This document shows, one piece after another, positions 27,884 to 35,360 of a DNA stretch of 48,297 bases. The stretch's first letter is position 1. Each line of letters opens with the position of its first letter. The position numbers were made by a program, and so were the translations under genes. The notes under the pieces are model-generated. The model searched no databases. It worked only from the letters and a program-made list of their open reading frames with translations, and was not told the DNA's origin. The DNA lies in the NCBI GenBank assembly GCA_027487905.1, contig JAIYCR010000064.1, forward strand, positions 1 to 48,297, written 5' to 3'. This stretch comes from Rubrivivax sp. (GTDB lineage: Bacteria; Pseudomonadota; Gammaproteobacteria; Burkholderiales; Burkholderiaceae_C).

Positions 27884-28867
27884 TCAGGGCAGCAGCACGC
27901 TGCAGCCGGTGGTCTTGCGGGCTTCGAGGTCGCGGTGGGCCTGCGCGGCTTCGGCCAGCGGGTAGCGCTGGTCGATGCGGATCTTCACCTTGCCGCTGCC
28001 GACCATGGACATCAGGTCATCGGCCATGGCCTGGGTGGCCTCGCGGCTGCTGATGTGGGTGAACAGCGTGGCGCGGGTGACGTGCAGCGAGCCCTTGGGG
28101 CCCAGCATGCCCAGGTTGAAGGGCGGCACCGGGCCACTGGCATTGCCGAAGCTGGCCAGCAGGCCGAGCGGCGCCAGGCAGTCCAGGCTTCGCTCGAAGG
28201 TGTCGCGGCCGATGGAGTCGTAGACGACCTTGACGCCCTTGCCCGCGGTGATGGCCTTGACCCGCTCGACGAAGTTCTCGCGGTTGTAGTTGATGACGTG
28301 CGCGGCGCCGTGCTGGCGGGCCAGTTCGCATTTCTCGTCGCTGCCGGCGGTGCCGATGAGCTCCAGACCCAGGGCGCGCGCCCACTGGCAGGCAATCAGC
28401 CCGACCCCGCCGGCCGCCGCGTGCCACAGGACCGTGTCGCCCGACTTCAGGCCACCCTGCGGCAGCGTGCGCTGGAGCAGGTACTGCACCGTCAGGCCCT
28501 TGAGCATCATCGCCGCGGCGGTGTCGAAGGCGATGGCGTCGGGCAGCCGGACCACGTTCTGCGCCGGCATGACCCGCGCTTCGGCATAGGCCCCCGGCGG
28601 CTGGCTGGCATAGGCGGCGCGATCGCCCACCCGCAGGTGGGTCACGCCCTCGCCGACCGCCTCCACGGTGCCCGCGCCTTCCATGCCCAGCGTGTGCGGC
28701 AGGGCCAGCGGGTACAGGCCCGTGCGGTGGTAGACGTCGATGAAGTTCAGGCCGCAGGCGGCATGGCGGATGCGGATCTGGCCCGGGCCGGGCTCGCCCA
28801 CGCTGACCTCGGCCAGCTGCAGTTGCTCGGGTCCGCCGACGGCGGCGATCTGGATGGCGCGTGGCAT
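27884..28867 (-). CDS. NADPH:quinone oxidoreductase, zeta-crystallin-like MDR family
   Basis: A 327-residue zinc-free medium-chain dehydrogenase/reductase of the QOR type, reducing quinones or enones with NADPH. Blocks: [18 protein letters not shown] near 38-55, [28 protein letters not shown], the nucleotide-binding [22 protein letters not shown] near 145-165, and the mid-domain [14 protein letters not shown]. The zinc-ligand cysteines of alcohol dehydrogenases are absent. The start ATG 28867 has AGGAGA upstream; a same-frame start at 28888 is less likely. It is probably co-transcribed with aroQ and is divergent from an EamA transporter gene across 142 nt in which I see no clear promoter. Confidence 0.93.
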   Translation of the reverse strand: MPRAIQIAAVGGPEQLQLAEVSVGEPGPGQIRIRHAACGLNFIDVYHRTGLYPLALPHTLGMEGAGTVEAVGEGVTHLRVGDRAAYASQPPGAYAEARVMPAQNVVRLPDAIAFDTAAAMMLKGLTVQYLLQRTLPQGGLKSGDTVLWHAAAGGVGLIACQWARALGLELIGTAGSDEKCELARQHGAAHVINYNRENFVERVKAITAGKGVKVVYDSIGRDTFERSLDCLAPLGLLASFGNASGPVPPFNLGMLGPKGSLHVTRATLFTHISSREATQAMADDLMSMVGSGKVKIRIDQRYPLAEAAQAHRDLEARKTTGCSVLLP

Positions 28868-29009
28868 GGGGTCGTTCTCCTGAGGCATCGGGGCAGCCCG
28901 GAAGGCTGCAGGAACTGAAGCTTGGACGCAGCGGGCCAGGGACGGCGATGGCCCGCGCGGGCGACAAGGCTAGCATCGACCGCTTCGCACCGCCGGCCCG
29001 GACCCGTCC

Positions 29010-29975
29010 TTGAACCCCTCACCCACCCCTGCCAGCCCTCTGGACCTGCGCCTGGCGCTGCTGATGACCGTGCCGCCGCTGCTCTGGGCGGGCAATGCGG
29101 TGGTCGGCCGCTATGCGGCCGATCTCATCGAGCCCTTGCTGCTGAACATGCTGCGCTGGGTGGGCGCCGGGCTGCTGCTGCTGCCGCTGGGCTGGCGCGC
29201 CTTCGGCAGCGCGGCCTCGCGCCAGCGCATCGCCCGCCACGCCGGCTACTACGCCTTGCTCGGCCTGCTGGGGGTGGGTGCCTTCAACGCGCTGCAGTAC
29301 ACGGCGCTGAAGACCACCAGTGCGATCAATGCCACGCTCATCCTGGCCAGCGGCCCGGTGTGGACGCTGGCCATCGGCGCCCTCTTCTACGGCAAGCGCG
29401 TCGAGCGCAGCGACCTCTTCGGTGCGCTGCTGTCGCTGCTGGGCGTGGCGCTGGTCATCTCCGGCGGACGCGTGGACGGGCTGCTGCGCCTGCAGCTGGT
29501 GCCGGGCGACCTCATCCTGCTGGTGGCGGTGCTGGGCTGGAGCTTCTACACCTGGATGCTCGCCCGCCCGCCCGCGGCCACGCTGCAGGACGGCGGGCCG
29601 GGCTGGAACTGGGCCGAGGCGCTGATGGTGCAGGTGGTCATCGGCGCGGGCTGGGCCTCGCTGGCCGCGGGCGTCCAGGCGGTGGCGGCCCCGCAGGGCC
29701 TGGGGTCTCCCACCTGGGGGTGGCCGCTGCTGCTGGTGCTGGCCTTCGTGATGGTGCTGCCCTCGCTGGTGGCCTACCGCTGCTGGGGCCTGGGCGTGCA
29801 GAAGGCCGGCCCCACGCTGGCGGCCTTCTTCGCCAACCTGGCACCGCTGTTCGCCGCGCTGATGTCCACCGTGCTGCTCGGCGAAGCGCCCGGGCTGCAC
29901 CATGCGCTGGCCTTCGGCCTGATCGTCGGCGGCATCCTGGTGTCGATGCGTTCGCCGTCGGGCAGCCGCGGCTGA
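29010..29975 (+). CDS. EamA/DMT-family membrane transporter
   Basis: A 321-residue drug/metabolite-transporter superfamily permease with two EamA repeats and about ten transmembrane helices. The first repeat starts LALLMTVPPLLWAGNAVVGRYAAD and ends near YGKRVERSDLFGALLSLLGVALVISGG; the second starts near LILLVAVLGWSFYTWML and ends VLLGEAPGLHHALAFGLIVGGILVSM. The start appears to be TTG 29010 (GGA within a plausible distance); the next Met (residue 19) is already inside helix 1, so a non-ATG start is likely. Substrate is unknown; family members export amino acids, purines or metabolites. It converges on the Bug-type gene. Confidence 0.85.
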   Translation: MNPSPTPASPLDLRLALLMTVPPLLWAGNAVVGRYAADLIEPLLLNMLRWVGAGLLLLPLGWRAFGSAASRQRIARHAGYYALLGLLGVGAFNALQYTALKTTSAINATLILASGPVWTLAIGALFYGKRVERSDLFGALLSLLGVALVISGGRVDGLLRLQLVPGDLILLVAVLGWSFYTWMLARPPAATLQDGGPGWNWAEALMVQVVIGAGWASLAAGVQAVAAPQGLGSPTWGWPLLLVLAFVMVLPSLVAYRCWGLGVQKAGPTLAAFFANLAPLFAALMSTVLLGEAPGLHHALAFGLIVGGILVSMRSPSGSRG

Positions 29976-29991
29976 AACTGGCGGGCAGCAC

Positions 29992-30006
29992 GGGCTGCGC
30001 GAGCCC
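29992..30006. terminator. Possible bidirectional hairpin between convergent genes
   Basis: Between the EamA stop and the convergent Bug-type stop lies a 5-bp perfect stem (GGGCT / AGCCC, loop GCGCG), flanked by a further GGCA / TGCC pair across a bulge. There is no U-tract, so termination is suggested only by the convergent arrangement. Confidence 0.3.
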
Positions 30007-30012
30007 TGCCGT

Positions 30013-31140
30013 TCACTCCACCTGGATGCGCCGCTGCGCGATGACCGCCGCCATCCGGCTGGTTTCCTCGCGGACCCTCTGCTCGAAACCCTCGGGCGAG
30101 GTGCCCACCGCCTGCCAGCCGGCGTTGAACAGGCGCTGCCGGGTGACGGGCGCTCGCACCGCGTCCGGCACCGTGGAGGCCAGCCGGCGCTGCGCGGCCT
30201 CCGACAGGCCCGCGGGCGCGACCAGGCCCGTCCAGACCTCCAGCGACAGGCCGCCGCTCAGGCCGGCGTCGGCCAGCGTGCCCAGTTCGGGCACCAGCAC
30301 GCTTCGCCCGCCCGCGGTGATGCCCACCGCCCGCACCCGGGCGGCGCGCACCTGCGGCATGGCCAGGCCCGGGGGCACCAGAGCCATCTGGACTTCGCCG
30401 GCGATGAGGGCGTTGAGGATCTGCGGGTTGCCGCTGAAGGGCACGTGCTGCGCCTCCAGGCCCGGCAGGCGCGAGCGCAGCAGTTCGATGCCCAGGTGGC
30501 CCACCGAGCCGACCCCCACCGAAGCGTAGTTCCATCGCCCCCCGCTCGCGCGCGCAGCCTCGAAGAAGGCGGCCCCTTCGGGCACGCCAGTGGAGGTGAC
30601 CAGCACCAGCGGCGAGGTGGTCAGCAGCGACAGTGGCCGCAGGTCGCGCGCCGGGTCGAAGGCGAGCGCCTTGTACAGCGCGCGGGCGGTGGTGAGGTTG
30701 CCGTTGATGACGACCCCGAGCGTGTGGTCGTCGGTCGCCCGGGCCACCGCCTCGGCGGCCAGGTTGCCGCCGGCGCCCGGCCGGTTCTCCACGATCACCG
30801 CCTGGCCGAGCGCGGGCGCCAGCGCGTCGGCCAGCGCACGGGCGGAGAGATCCGGCGTGGTGCCGGCCGGAAAGCCCACGAGCAGGCGCAGGGTGCGTTG
30901 CGGCCAGACGCTGCCGGCCGGGGTGGCCGGGGTGGCGGCACTGGCCGCCGAGGCCGACATCGCCGTGGCGGCGCCGGTCGCCGCCGCGGCCCAGCGCACC
31001 GGACCGAGGGCGGCCGCTGCGAGGGGCCCGCCCCACCGCTGCATCCAGCGGCGGCGCGCCAGCGCCAGGCCCTCCAGGGGGCCGGCGTCCCCCGAAGGGT
31101 CTTCGATCGGCGAAACGCGGGCTCGGGTATCGGGCTTCAT
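30013..31140 (-). CDS. Tripartite tricarboxylate transporter (Bug-type) periplasmic binding protein
   Basis: A 375-residue extracytoplasmic solute-binding protein of the Bug/TctC family, abundant in Burkholderiales. After an N-terminal region with LARRRWMQRW (twin-arginine-like) and an Ala-rich hydrophobic stretch to about residue 72, the mature part shows family blocks: WPQRTLRLLVGFPAGTTPDLSARALA, VIVENRPGAGGNLAAEAVA near 117-135, and YASVGVGSVGHLGIELL. The signal could be Tat or a long Sec peptide. No membrane partners (TctA/TctB) are adjacent, so it is an orphan binding protein, as is common in this order. The ligand, probably a carboxylate, cannot be assigned. It is divergent from nothing and lies 81 nt downstream of the short-chain dehydrogenase gene. 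Confidence 0.9.
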   Translation of the reverse strand: MKPDTRARVSPIEDPSGDAGPLEGLALARRRWMQRWGGPLAAAALGPVRWAAAATGAATAMSASAASAATPATPAGSVWPQRTLRLLVGFPAGTTPDLSARALADALAPALGQAVIVENRPGAGGNLAAEAVARATDDHTLGVVINGNLTTARALYKALAFDPARDLRPLSLLTTSPLVLVTSTGVPEGAAFFEAARASGGRWNYASVGVGSVGHLGIELLRSRLPGLEAQHVPFSGNPQILNALIAGEVQMALVPPGLAMPQVRAARVRAVGITAGGRSVLVPELGTLADAGLSGGLSLEVWTGLVAPAGLSEAAQRRLASTVPDAVRAPVTRQRLFNAGWQAVGTSPEGFEQRVREETSRMAAVIAQRRIQVE

Positions 31141-31221
31141 CGGGAAGGCTCCTGCAGCGCAAGGCCCCGGATTGTGGAGGGGCGCCCGTGCCGGGTGGCG
31201 CCGCCTGGCGTTCGGGGCGCC

Positions 31222-32010
31222 TCAGAAGGTGCCGGGGAAGCCGCCGCCGTCGATCAGCCAGTTCTGGCCGGTGATGAAACCGGCCTGCTGGCTGGCCAGG
31301 AAGGCGCAGGCGGCACCGAACTCCTCGGGCGTGCCGAATCGCTGTGCGGGCACGCCCTTGCGCCGCTGCTCGGCCACCGCTTCGACGGGCTGGCCGCTGC
31401 GGGCCGCGGCGCCGGCCAGCGTGGTGCGCAGCCGGTCGGTGTCGAAAGGGCCGGGCAGGAGGTTGTTGATCGTCACGTTGCGCCCGGCCAGCCGGGGCTG
31501 GCGGGCGATGCCGGCGACGAAGCCGGTGAGCCCGCTGCGGGCGCCGTTGCTCAGCCCGAGGATGTCGTTCGGCGCCTTGACGGCAGCAGAGGTGATGTTG
31601 ATGACGCGGCCGAAGCCGCGATCGGCCATCGCGTCGACCGTGGCGCGGATCAGCTCGATGGGCGTCAGCATGTTCGCGTCCAGCGCGGCGATCCAGGCGT
31701 CCCGGTCCCACTGCCGGAAGTCGCCGGGGGGCGGGCCGCCCGCATTGGTGACGAGGATGTCCACCTGCGGGCAGGCCGCCAGCGCCGCCGCCCGGCCTTC
31801 GGGCGTGGTGATGTCGCCCACCACCGTGCGCACGCTGCTCGCGCGGTTGAGCGCCTTGAGCTCGACCGCGGCATGGCGCAGCGCCTCCTCGCCCCGGGCG
31901 GTGATGACCACGTGCACGCCCTCCTGGACCAGCGCCGCCGCGCAACCGCGACCCAGGCCCTTGCTCGCCGCACACACCAATGCCCACTTGCCGGTGATTC
32001 CCAGATCCAT
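31222..32010 (-). CDS. Atypical short-chain dehydrogenase/reductase lacking the Tyr-Lys pair
   Basis: A 262-residue SDR-fold protein with nucleotide-binding CAASKGLGRG near 13-22, VTNAGGPP near 88-94 and the structural INITSAA with Ser141. The active-site YxxxK expected 13 residues after the serine reads Ser154-Asn-Gly-Ala-Arg158, so both catalytic residues are replaced. From memory, a recognised 3-oxoacyl-ACP-reductase-like SDR subgroup shares this departure. The C-terminus GFITGQNWLIDGGGFPGTF is normal. ATG 32010 has GGGAGA close upstream. It follows an EamA transporter gene on the same strand. Whether it is an active oxidoreductase is doubtful; a binding or altered-chemistry role is possible. 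Confidence 0.85.
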   Translation of the reverse strand: MDLGITGKWALVCAASKGLGRGCAAALVQEGVHVVITARGEEALRHAAVELKALNRASSVRTVVGDITTPEGRAAALAACPQVDILVTNAGGPPPGDFRQWDRDAWIAALDANMLTPIELIRATVDAMADRGFGRVINITSAAVKAPNDILGLSNGARSGLTGFVAGIARQPRLAGRNVTINNLLPGPFDTDRLRTTLAGAAARSGQPVEAVAEQRRKGVPAQRFGTPEEFGAACAFLASQQAGFITGQNWLIDGGGFPGTF

Positions 32011-32072
32011 GATCTCCCTTCCGTTCGAGTCTTGTGGAGTCGGGCCGTGCCTTCGCACGGCGCGTTTCAATC

Positions 32073-33032
32073 TCAGTCTGCCGCAGCCGGGGCGACCTTG
32101 CCGCGCTCGGGCATTCGACCGGCGCGCGCCAGCAGCGCAATGCCCAGCAGCACGAGCGCCGTGCCCGCTGCCACCCAGGGCGTGAAGGGCTCGCCCAGGA
32201 TGACCACGCCCATCAGCAAGGTGGACAGCGGGCCGAGCATGCCGGTCTGGGCGGTGAGCGTGGGGCCGATGCGCTCGATGGCCAGCATCACCAGCACGAC
32301 GGGCGCGAAGGTGCACAGCGTCGCGTTCAGAAGGCTCAGCCACAGCACCTCGGGCGCCACCACCATCGCCGAGACCGGCCGCAGCACGAAGAACTGCGCG
32401 ATGCACAGCGCGCAGGCCACGGTGGTGGCCAGCCCCGTGAGGCGCAGCGCGCCCACGCGCTTGACCACCTCGCCGCTGGAGGCGAGGTAGATCGCATAGC
32501 TCACCGCGCTGCCGAAGACGAGCGCAGCCCCCAGCAGCACGTGCGGCCCTTCCAGCCGCAGTTCATGGCCGAAGACCATCACCACGCCGGCATAGCTCAC
32601 CGCGAGTGCGGCGAACTGCGCCGTCCGCACCCGGTGCCCGAAGGCGAAGACGCCGATCAGCAGCACCAGCGTGGGGTTGAGGTAGAGGATCAGCCGCTCC
32701 AGGCTGGCGCTGATGTACTGCAGGCCGAGGAAATCGAGGAAGCTCGCCAGGTAATAGCCGGTCAGGCCCAGGCCACCGATGGCCAGCCAGTCGCGCCGCG
32801 CCAGCGGCGGCTGGCCGCGGCTGGCCCACCACGCCAGCGCGATGAACAGCGGCAGCGCGAAGAGCATGCGGTACATGATCAGCGTGACCGCATCCACGCC
32901 ATGGCGGTAGGCGAGCTTGACGATGATGGCCTTGCCGGAGAACGCGATCGAGCCGACCGCGGCCATCAGCAGGCCGGCCCCGGCCAGGCGCAGGGTGCGC
33001 GGCGCCGGGCTGGGCGGGCCGCCTTCGGCCAC
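32073..33032 (-). CDS. EamA/DMT-family membrane transporter (second copy)
   Basis: A 319-residue DMT-superfamily permease with about ten transmembrane helices in two repeats. Blocks: IAFSGKAIIVKLAYRHGVDAVTL, LDFLGLQYISASLERLILYLNP in repeat one; SLLNATLCTFAPVVLVMLAIERIGPT and GPLSTLLMGVVILGEPFTPW in repeat two. The start is uncertain: ATG 32966 (297 aa) falls inside helix 1, so I prefer GTG 33032, which restores the full helix and a short cytoplasmic lead. The same frame continues far upstream only as antisense-like sequence inside the gamma-glutamyltransferase gene. It begins 20 nt after that gene's stop, suggesting an operon. Substrate unknown. Confidence 0.85.
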   Translation of the reverse strand: MAEGGPPSPAPRTLRLAGAGLLMAAVGSIAFSGKAIIVKLAYRHGVDAVTLIMYRMLFALPLFIALAWWASRGQPPLARRDWLAIGGLGLTGYYLASFLDFLGLQYISASLERLILYLNPTLVLLIGVFAFGHRVRTAQFAALAVSYAGVVMVFGHELRLEGPHVLLGAALVFGSAVSYAIYLASSGEVVKRVGALRLTGLATTVACALCIAQFFVLRPVSAMVVAPEVLWLSLLNATLCTFAPVVLVMLAIERIGPTLTAQTGMLGPLSTLLMGVVILGEPFTPWVAAGTALVLLGIALLARAGRMPERGKVAPAAAD

Positions 33033-33052
33033 GGCGCGCTCGGGGGCGGGCC

Positions 33053-34690
33053 TCAGAACGCGGCCACCAGCCCGTCGCGGCGCGAGTCGCTGGCGCCGAG
33101 GTAGCCCTCGACCGCCGGATCGCCCAGGCGCCAGATGAACTGGCCGCTGCCGAAGTCCTGGTAGCTGTCCTGGAAGTCCTCGATCTGGTGGCCCATGCGG
33201 CGCAGGCCCTCGATCGTGGCCGCGGGCATGTCCGGCTCGACGTTCACGCTCAGGCCGCTGTTGAAGCGCCAGCGCGGCGCGTCGCAGGCGGCCTGCGGGT
33301 TCTGGCCGTGGTCGAGCATGCGCACCAGCGTCTGCAGGTGCCCCTGGGGCTGCATGTTGCCGCCCATGACGCCGAAGCTCATCACCGGTTGGCCGTCCTT
33401 CGTCAGGAAGGCAGGGATGATGGTGTGGAAGGGCCGCTTGCCCGGTGCCACGAGGTTGGGGCTGTCGGCGCGCAGGCTGAAGCCGGCGCCGCGGTTCTGC
33501 AGGCTCACCCCCCAGTCGGGCGCGCACACCCCCGAGCCGAAGCCCATGTAGTTGCTCTGGATCCAGCTGATCATCATGCCGCGCTCATCGGCCGCGCTCA
33601 GGTAGATGGTGCCGCCGCGGCGGTGCAGGTCGCCCGGGGTGCCGGCCTCGAAGCTCTGCGCACGGCGCGGGTCGATCAGGCGGGCGCGTTCGGCCAGGTA
33701 GCCGTCGTCGAGCAGGTCTTCGGGCCGCACGGTCATGCCCGATGGGTCGGCCACGTAGCGGTAGACGTCCGCGAAGGCAAGCTTCATCGCCTCGATCAGC
33801 GTGTGCTGGAAGGCGGTGCTGTCCACCGGCATGGCCGCGATGTCGAAGTGCTGCGCGATGCCCAGCGCCATCAGCGCGGCGATGCCCTGCCCGTTCGGCG
33901 GGATCTCGTGCAGCGTGTGGCCGCGGTAGGTCTTCTCGATGGGCGTGACCCATTCCGGCCGGTAGCCGGCGAAGTCCGCCAGCGTGTGGGCGCCGCCCTG
34001 GGCGCGGGCCTGCGCGACCAGCGCCTCGGCCACCTCGCCGCGGTAGAAGGCCTCGCCGCGGCTGGCGGCGATGGCGCGCAGCGTGCGGGCCGCCCCTGGC
34101 AGCGCGAAACGCTCGCCGACGGCGGGCGCCCGCCCCTTGGGCAGGAACATCTCGGCAAAGCCGGGCTGCGAGACGATGTCGGCCACCTGCGAGGCGAGCT
34201 GCCACTTCTGCTGCACGATCACCGGCACCGCATAGCCGCGCTCGGCGATCTCGATGGCCGGCGCCAGCAGGTCGGCGAAGGGCAGCTTGCCGAAGCGCTC
34301 GGACAGGGCCACCCAGGCCGCCACCGCGCCGGGGATGGTCACCGAATCCCAGCCGCGCAGCGGGATGGCGGTGGCGCCCTCGCCGTACTTGCGCAGGAAG
34401 TAGGCCCGGTCCCAGGCGGCGGGCGCCGTGCCCGAGGCATTCAGCCCGTGCAGGCGCTCGCCGTCCCAGAGGATGGAGAAGGCGTCCGAGCCCAGCCCGT
34501 TGCTGCAGGGTTCGGTGATGGTGATGACCGCGGCGGCCGCCACCACCGCATCGGCCGCATTGCCTCCAGCCGCCAGCATCCGAAGCCCGGCCTGCGCCGC
34601 CAGCGGGTGCGAGGTGGCCACCAGGTTGCGGCCGAACACCGGCTGGCGCTGGGACGCATAGCCGCGGGAGAAGTCGAAGGTCGGAGTCAT
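33053..34690 (-). CDS. Gamma-glutamyltransferase family N-terminal nucleophile hydrolase
   Basis: A 545-residue gamma-glutamyltransferase/acylase-family enzyme made as a precursor that self-cleaves before a threonine. Seen are VATSHPLAAQAGLRMLAAGGNAADAVVAAA at about 30-60, the NGLGSDAFSILWDG block, IPPNGQGIAALMAL, and the cleavage site HRRGGTIYLSAADERG with nucleophile Thr361; downstream are GGNMQPQGHLQ and NVEPDMPAATIEGLRRMGH. No signal peptide is visible: the protein starts MTPTFDFSRGYASQRQP, so it is likely cytoplasmic, like YwrD-type members, and may not act on glutathione. ATG 34690 is chosen for that conserved opening; a longer frame upstream has no family similarity. Confidence 0.92.
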   Translation of the reverse strand: MTPTFDFSRGYASQRQPVFGRNLVATSHPLAAQAGLRMLAAGGNAADAVVAAAAVITITEPCSNGLGSDAFSILWDGERLHGLNASGTAPAAWDRAYFLRKYGEGATAIPLRGWDSVTIPGAVAAWVALSERFGKLPFADLLAPAIEIAERGYAVPVIVQQKWQLASQVADIVSQPGFAEMFLPKGRAPAVGERFALPGAARTLRAIAASRGEAFYRGEVAEALVAQARAQGGAHTLADFAGYRPEWVTPIEKTYRGHTLHEIPPNGQGIAALMALGIAQHFDIAAMPVDSTAFQHTLIEAMKLAFADVYRYVADPSGMTVRPEDLLDDGYLAERARLIDPRRAQSFEAGTPGDLHRRGGTIYLSAADERGMMISWIQSNYMGFGSGVCAPDWGVSLQNRGAGFSLRADSPNLVAPGKRPFHTIIPAFLTKDGQPVMSFGVMGGNMQPQGHLQTLVRMLDHGQNPQAACDAPRWRFNSGLSVNVEPDMPAATIEGLRRMGHQIEDFQDSYQDFGSGQFIWRLGDPAVEGYLGASDSRRDGLVAAF

Positions 34691-34770
34691 CGGTGGACGG
34701 GGCTGGGTGGAAGAAGGACTCGGGGCGCGGGCGCCAAGGCCCGCCGAAGGCACCGAAGCCGCGGGCGCGG

Positions 34771-35322
34771 TCAGCCGGCGCGGGCGGCGTCGCCCCAGGC
34801 CGGCAGGCGCGGCAGCAGCGCACGATAGGGGGCGAGCAGCAGCAGCGCCATCAGGCCCTTAACCGCCAGGTCGCCGGCCGCCAGCATGCGCCAGTCGACG
34901 CCGGTCTCTCCGGCGAAGGCGATGGAGAAGAAGATCACCGTGTCGACGATGGACGCGACGATGGATCCCAGCAGCGGTGCCTTCCACCAGCTCGACTGGC
35001 GCCAGCGGTTGAAGACGCCGATGTCCAGCAGCTGCGCGACGATGAAGGCGGTGCAGGAGGCCAGCGCGATGCGCCAGGGCCCGAGCGCCAGCGACACCAC
35101 GGCGGCGATCAGCAGCCCCGCCCAGGCCACCCGGCGCGCGGCCTGCGGCCCGACGGCACGGTTGGTGAGGTCGGTCACCAGGAAGACCAGCGGATAGGTG
35201 AAGGCGCCCCAGGTCAGCCAGTCGCCGATCGGGTACTGCACCAGCAGGTTGGAGGCGACGATGACCGCGGCCATCGCGGCAATGGGCTTCCAGAGGGAAG
35301 CCAGGGAGATGGAGGAGTTCAT
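34771..35322 (-). CDS. VUT-family (YhhQ-like) putative queuosine-precursor transporter
   Basis: A 183-residue integral membrane protein of the VUT/YhhQ family; E. coli YhhQ imports queuosine precursors preQ0/preQ1. Blocks seen: IAAMAAVIVASNLLVQYPIG, TWGAFTYPLVFLVTDLTNRAVGP near 37-59 (the conserved TYP…DLTNR signature), ALASCTAFIVAQLLDIGVFN, WWKAPLLGSIVASIVDTVIFFSIAF. About five to six transmembrane helices are expected. ATG 35322 is preceded by GGGG. A longer same-frame reading to 36996 runs antisense-like through the MFS gene and is rejected. It follows the MFS gene by 38 nt on the same strand. No preQ1 riboswitch is apparent; the substrate is inferred from family only. Confidence 0.85.
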   Translation of the reverse strand: MNSSISLASLWKPIAAMAAVIVASNLLVQYPIGDWLTWGAFTYPLVFLVTDLTNRAVGPQAARRVAWAGLLIAAVVSLALGPWRIALASCTAFIVAQLLDIGVFNRWRQSSWWKAPLLGSIVASIVDTVIFFSIAFAGETGVDWRMLAAGDLAVKGLMALLLLAPYRALLPRLPAWGDAARAG

Positions 35323-35360
35323 CCCCGGATTGTCGGCGAGGTCGCGGACCGCCACGCCGC

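Noticed and set aside
33033-33527. Upstream extension of the second EamA frame
   Set aside because: It runs inside the gamma-glutamyltransferase gene in another frame and shows only Arg/Pro-rich shadow sequence; the transporter needs only the segment from 33032.
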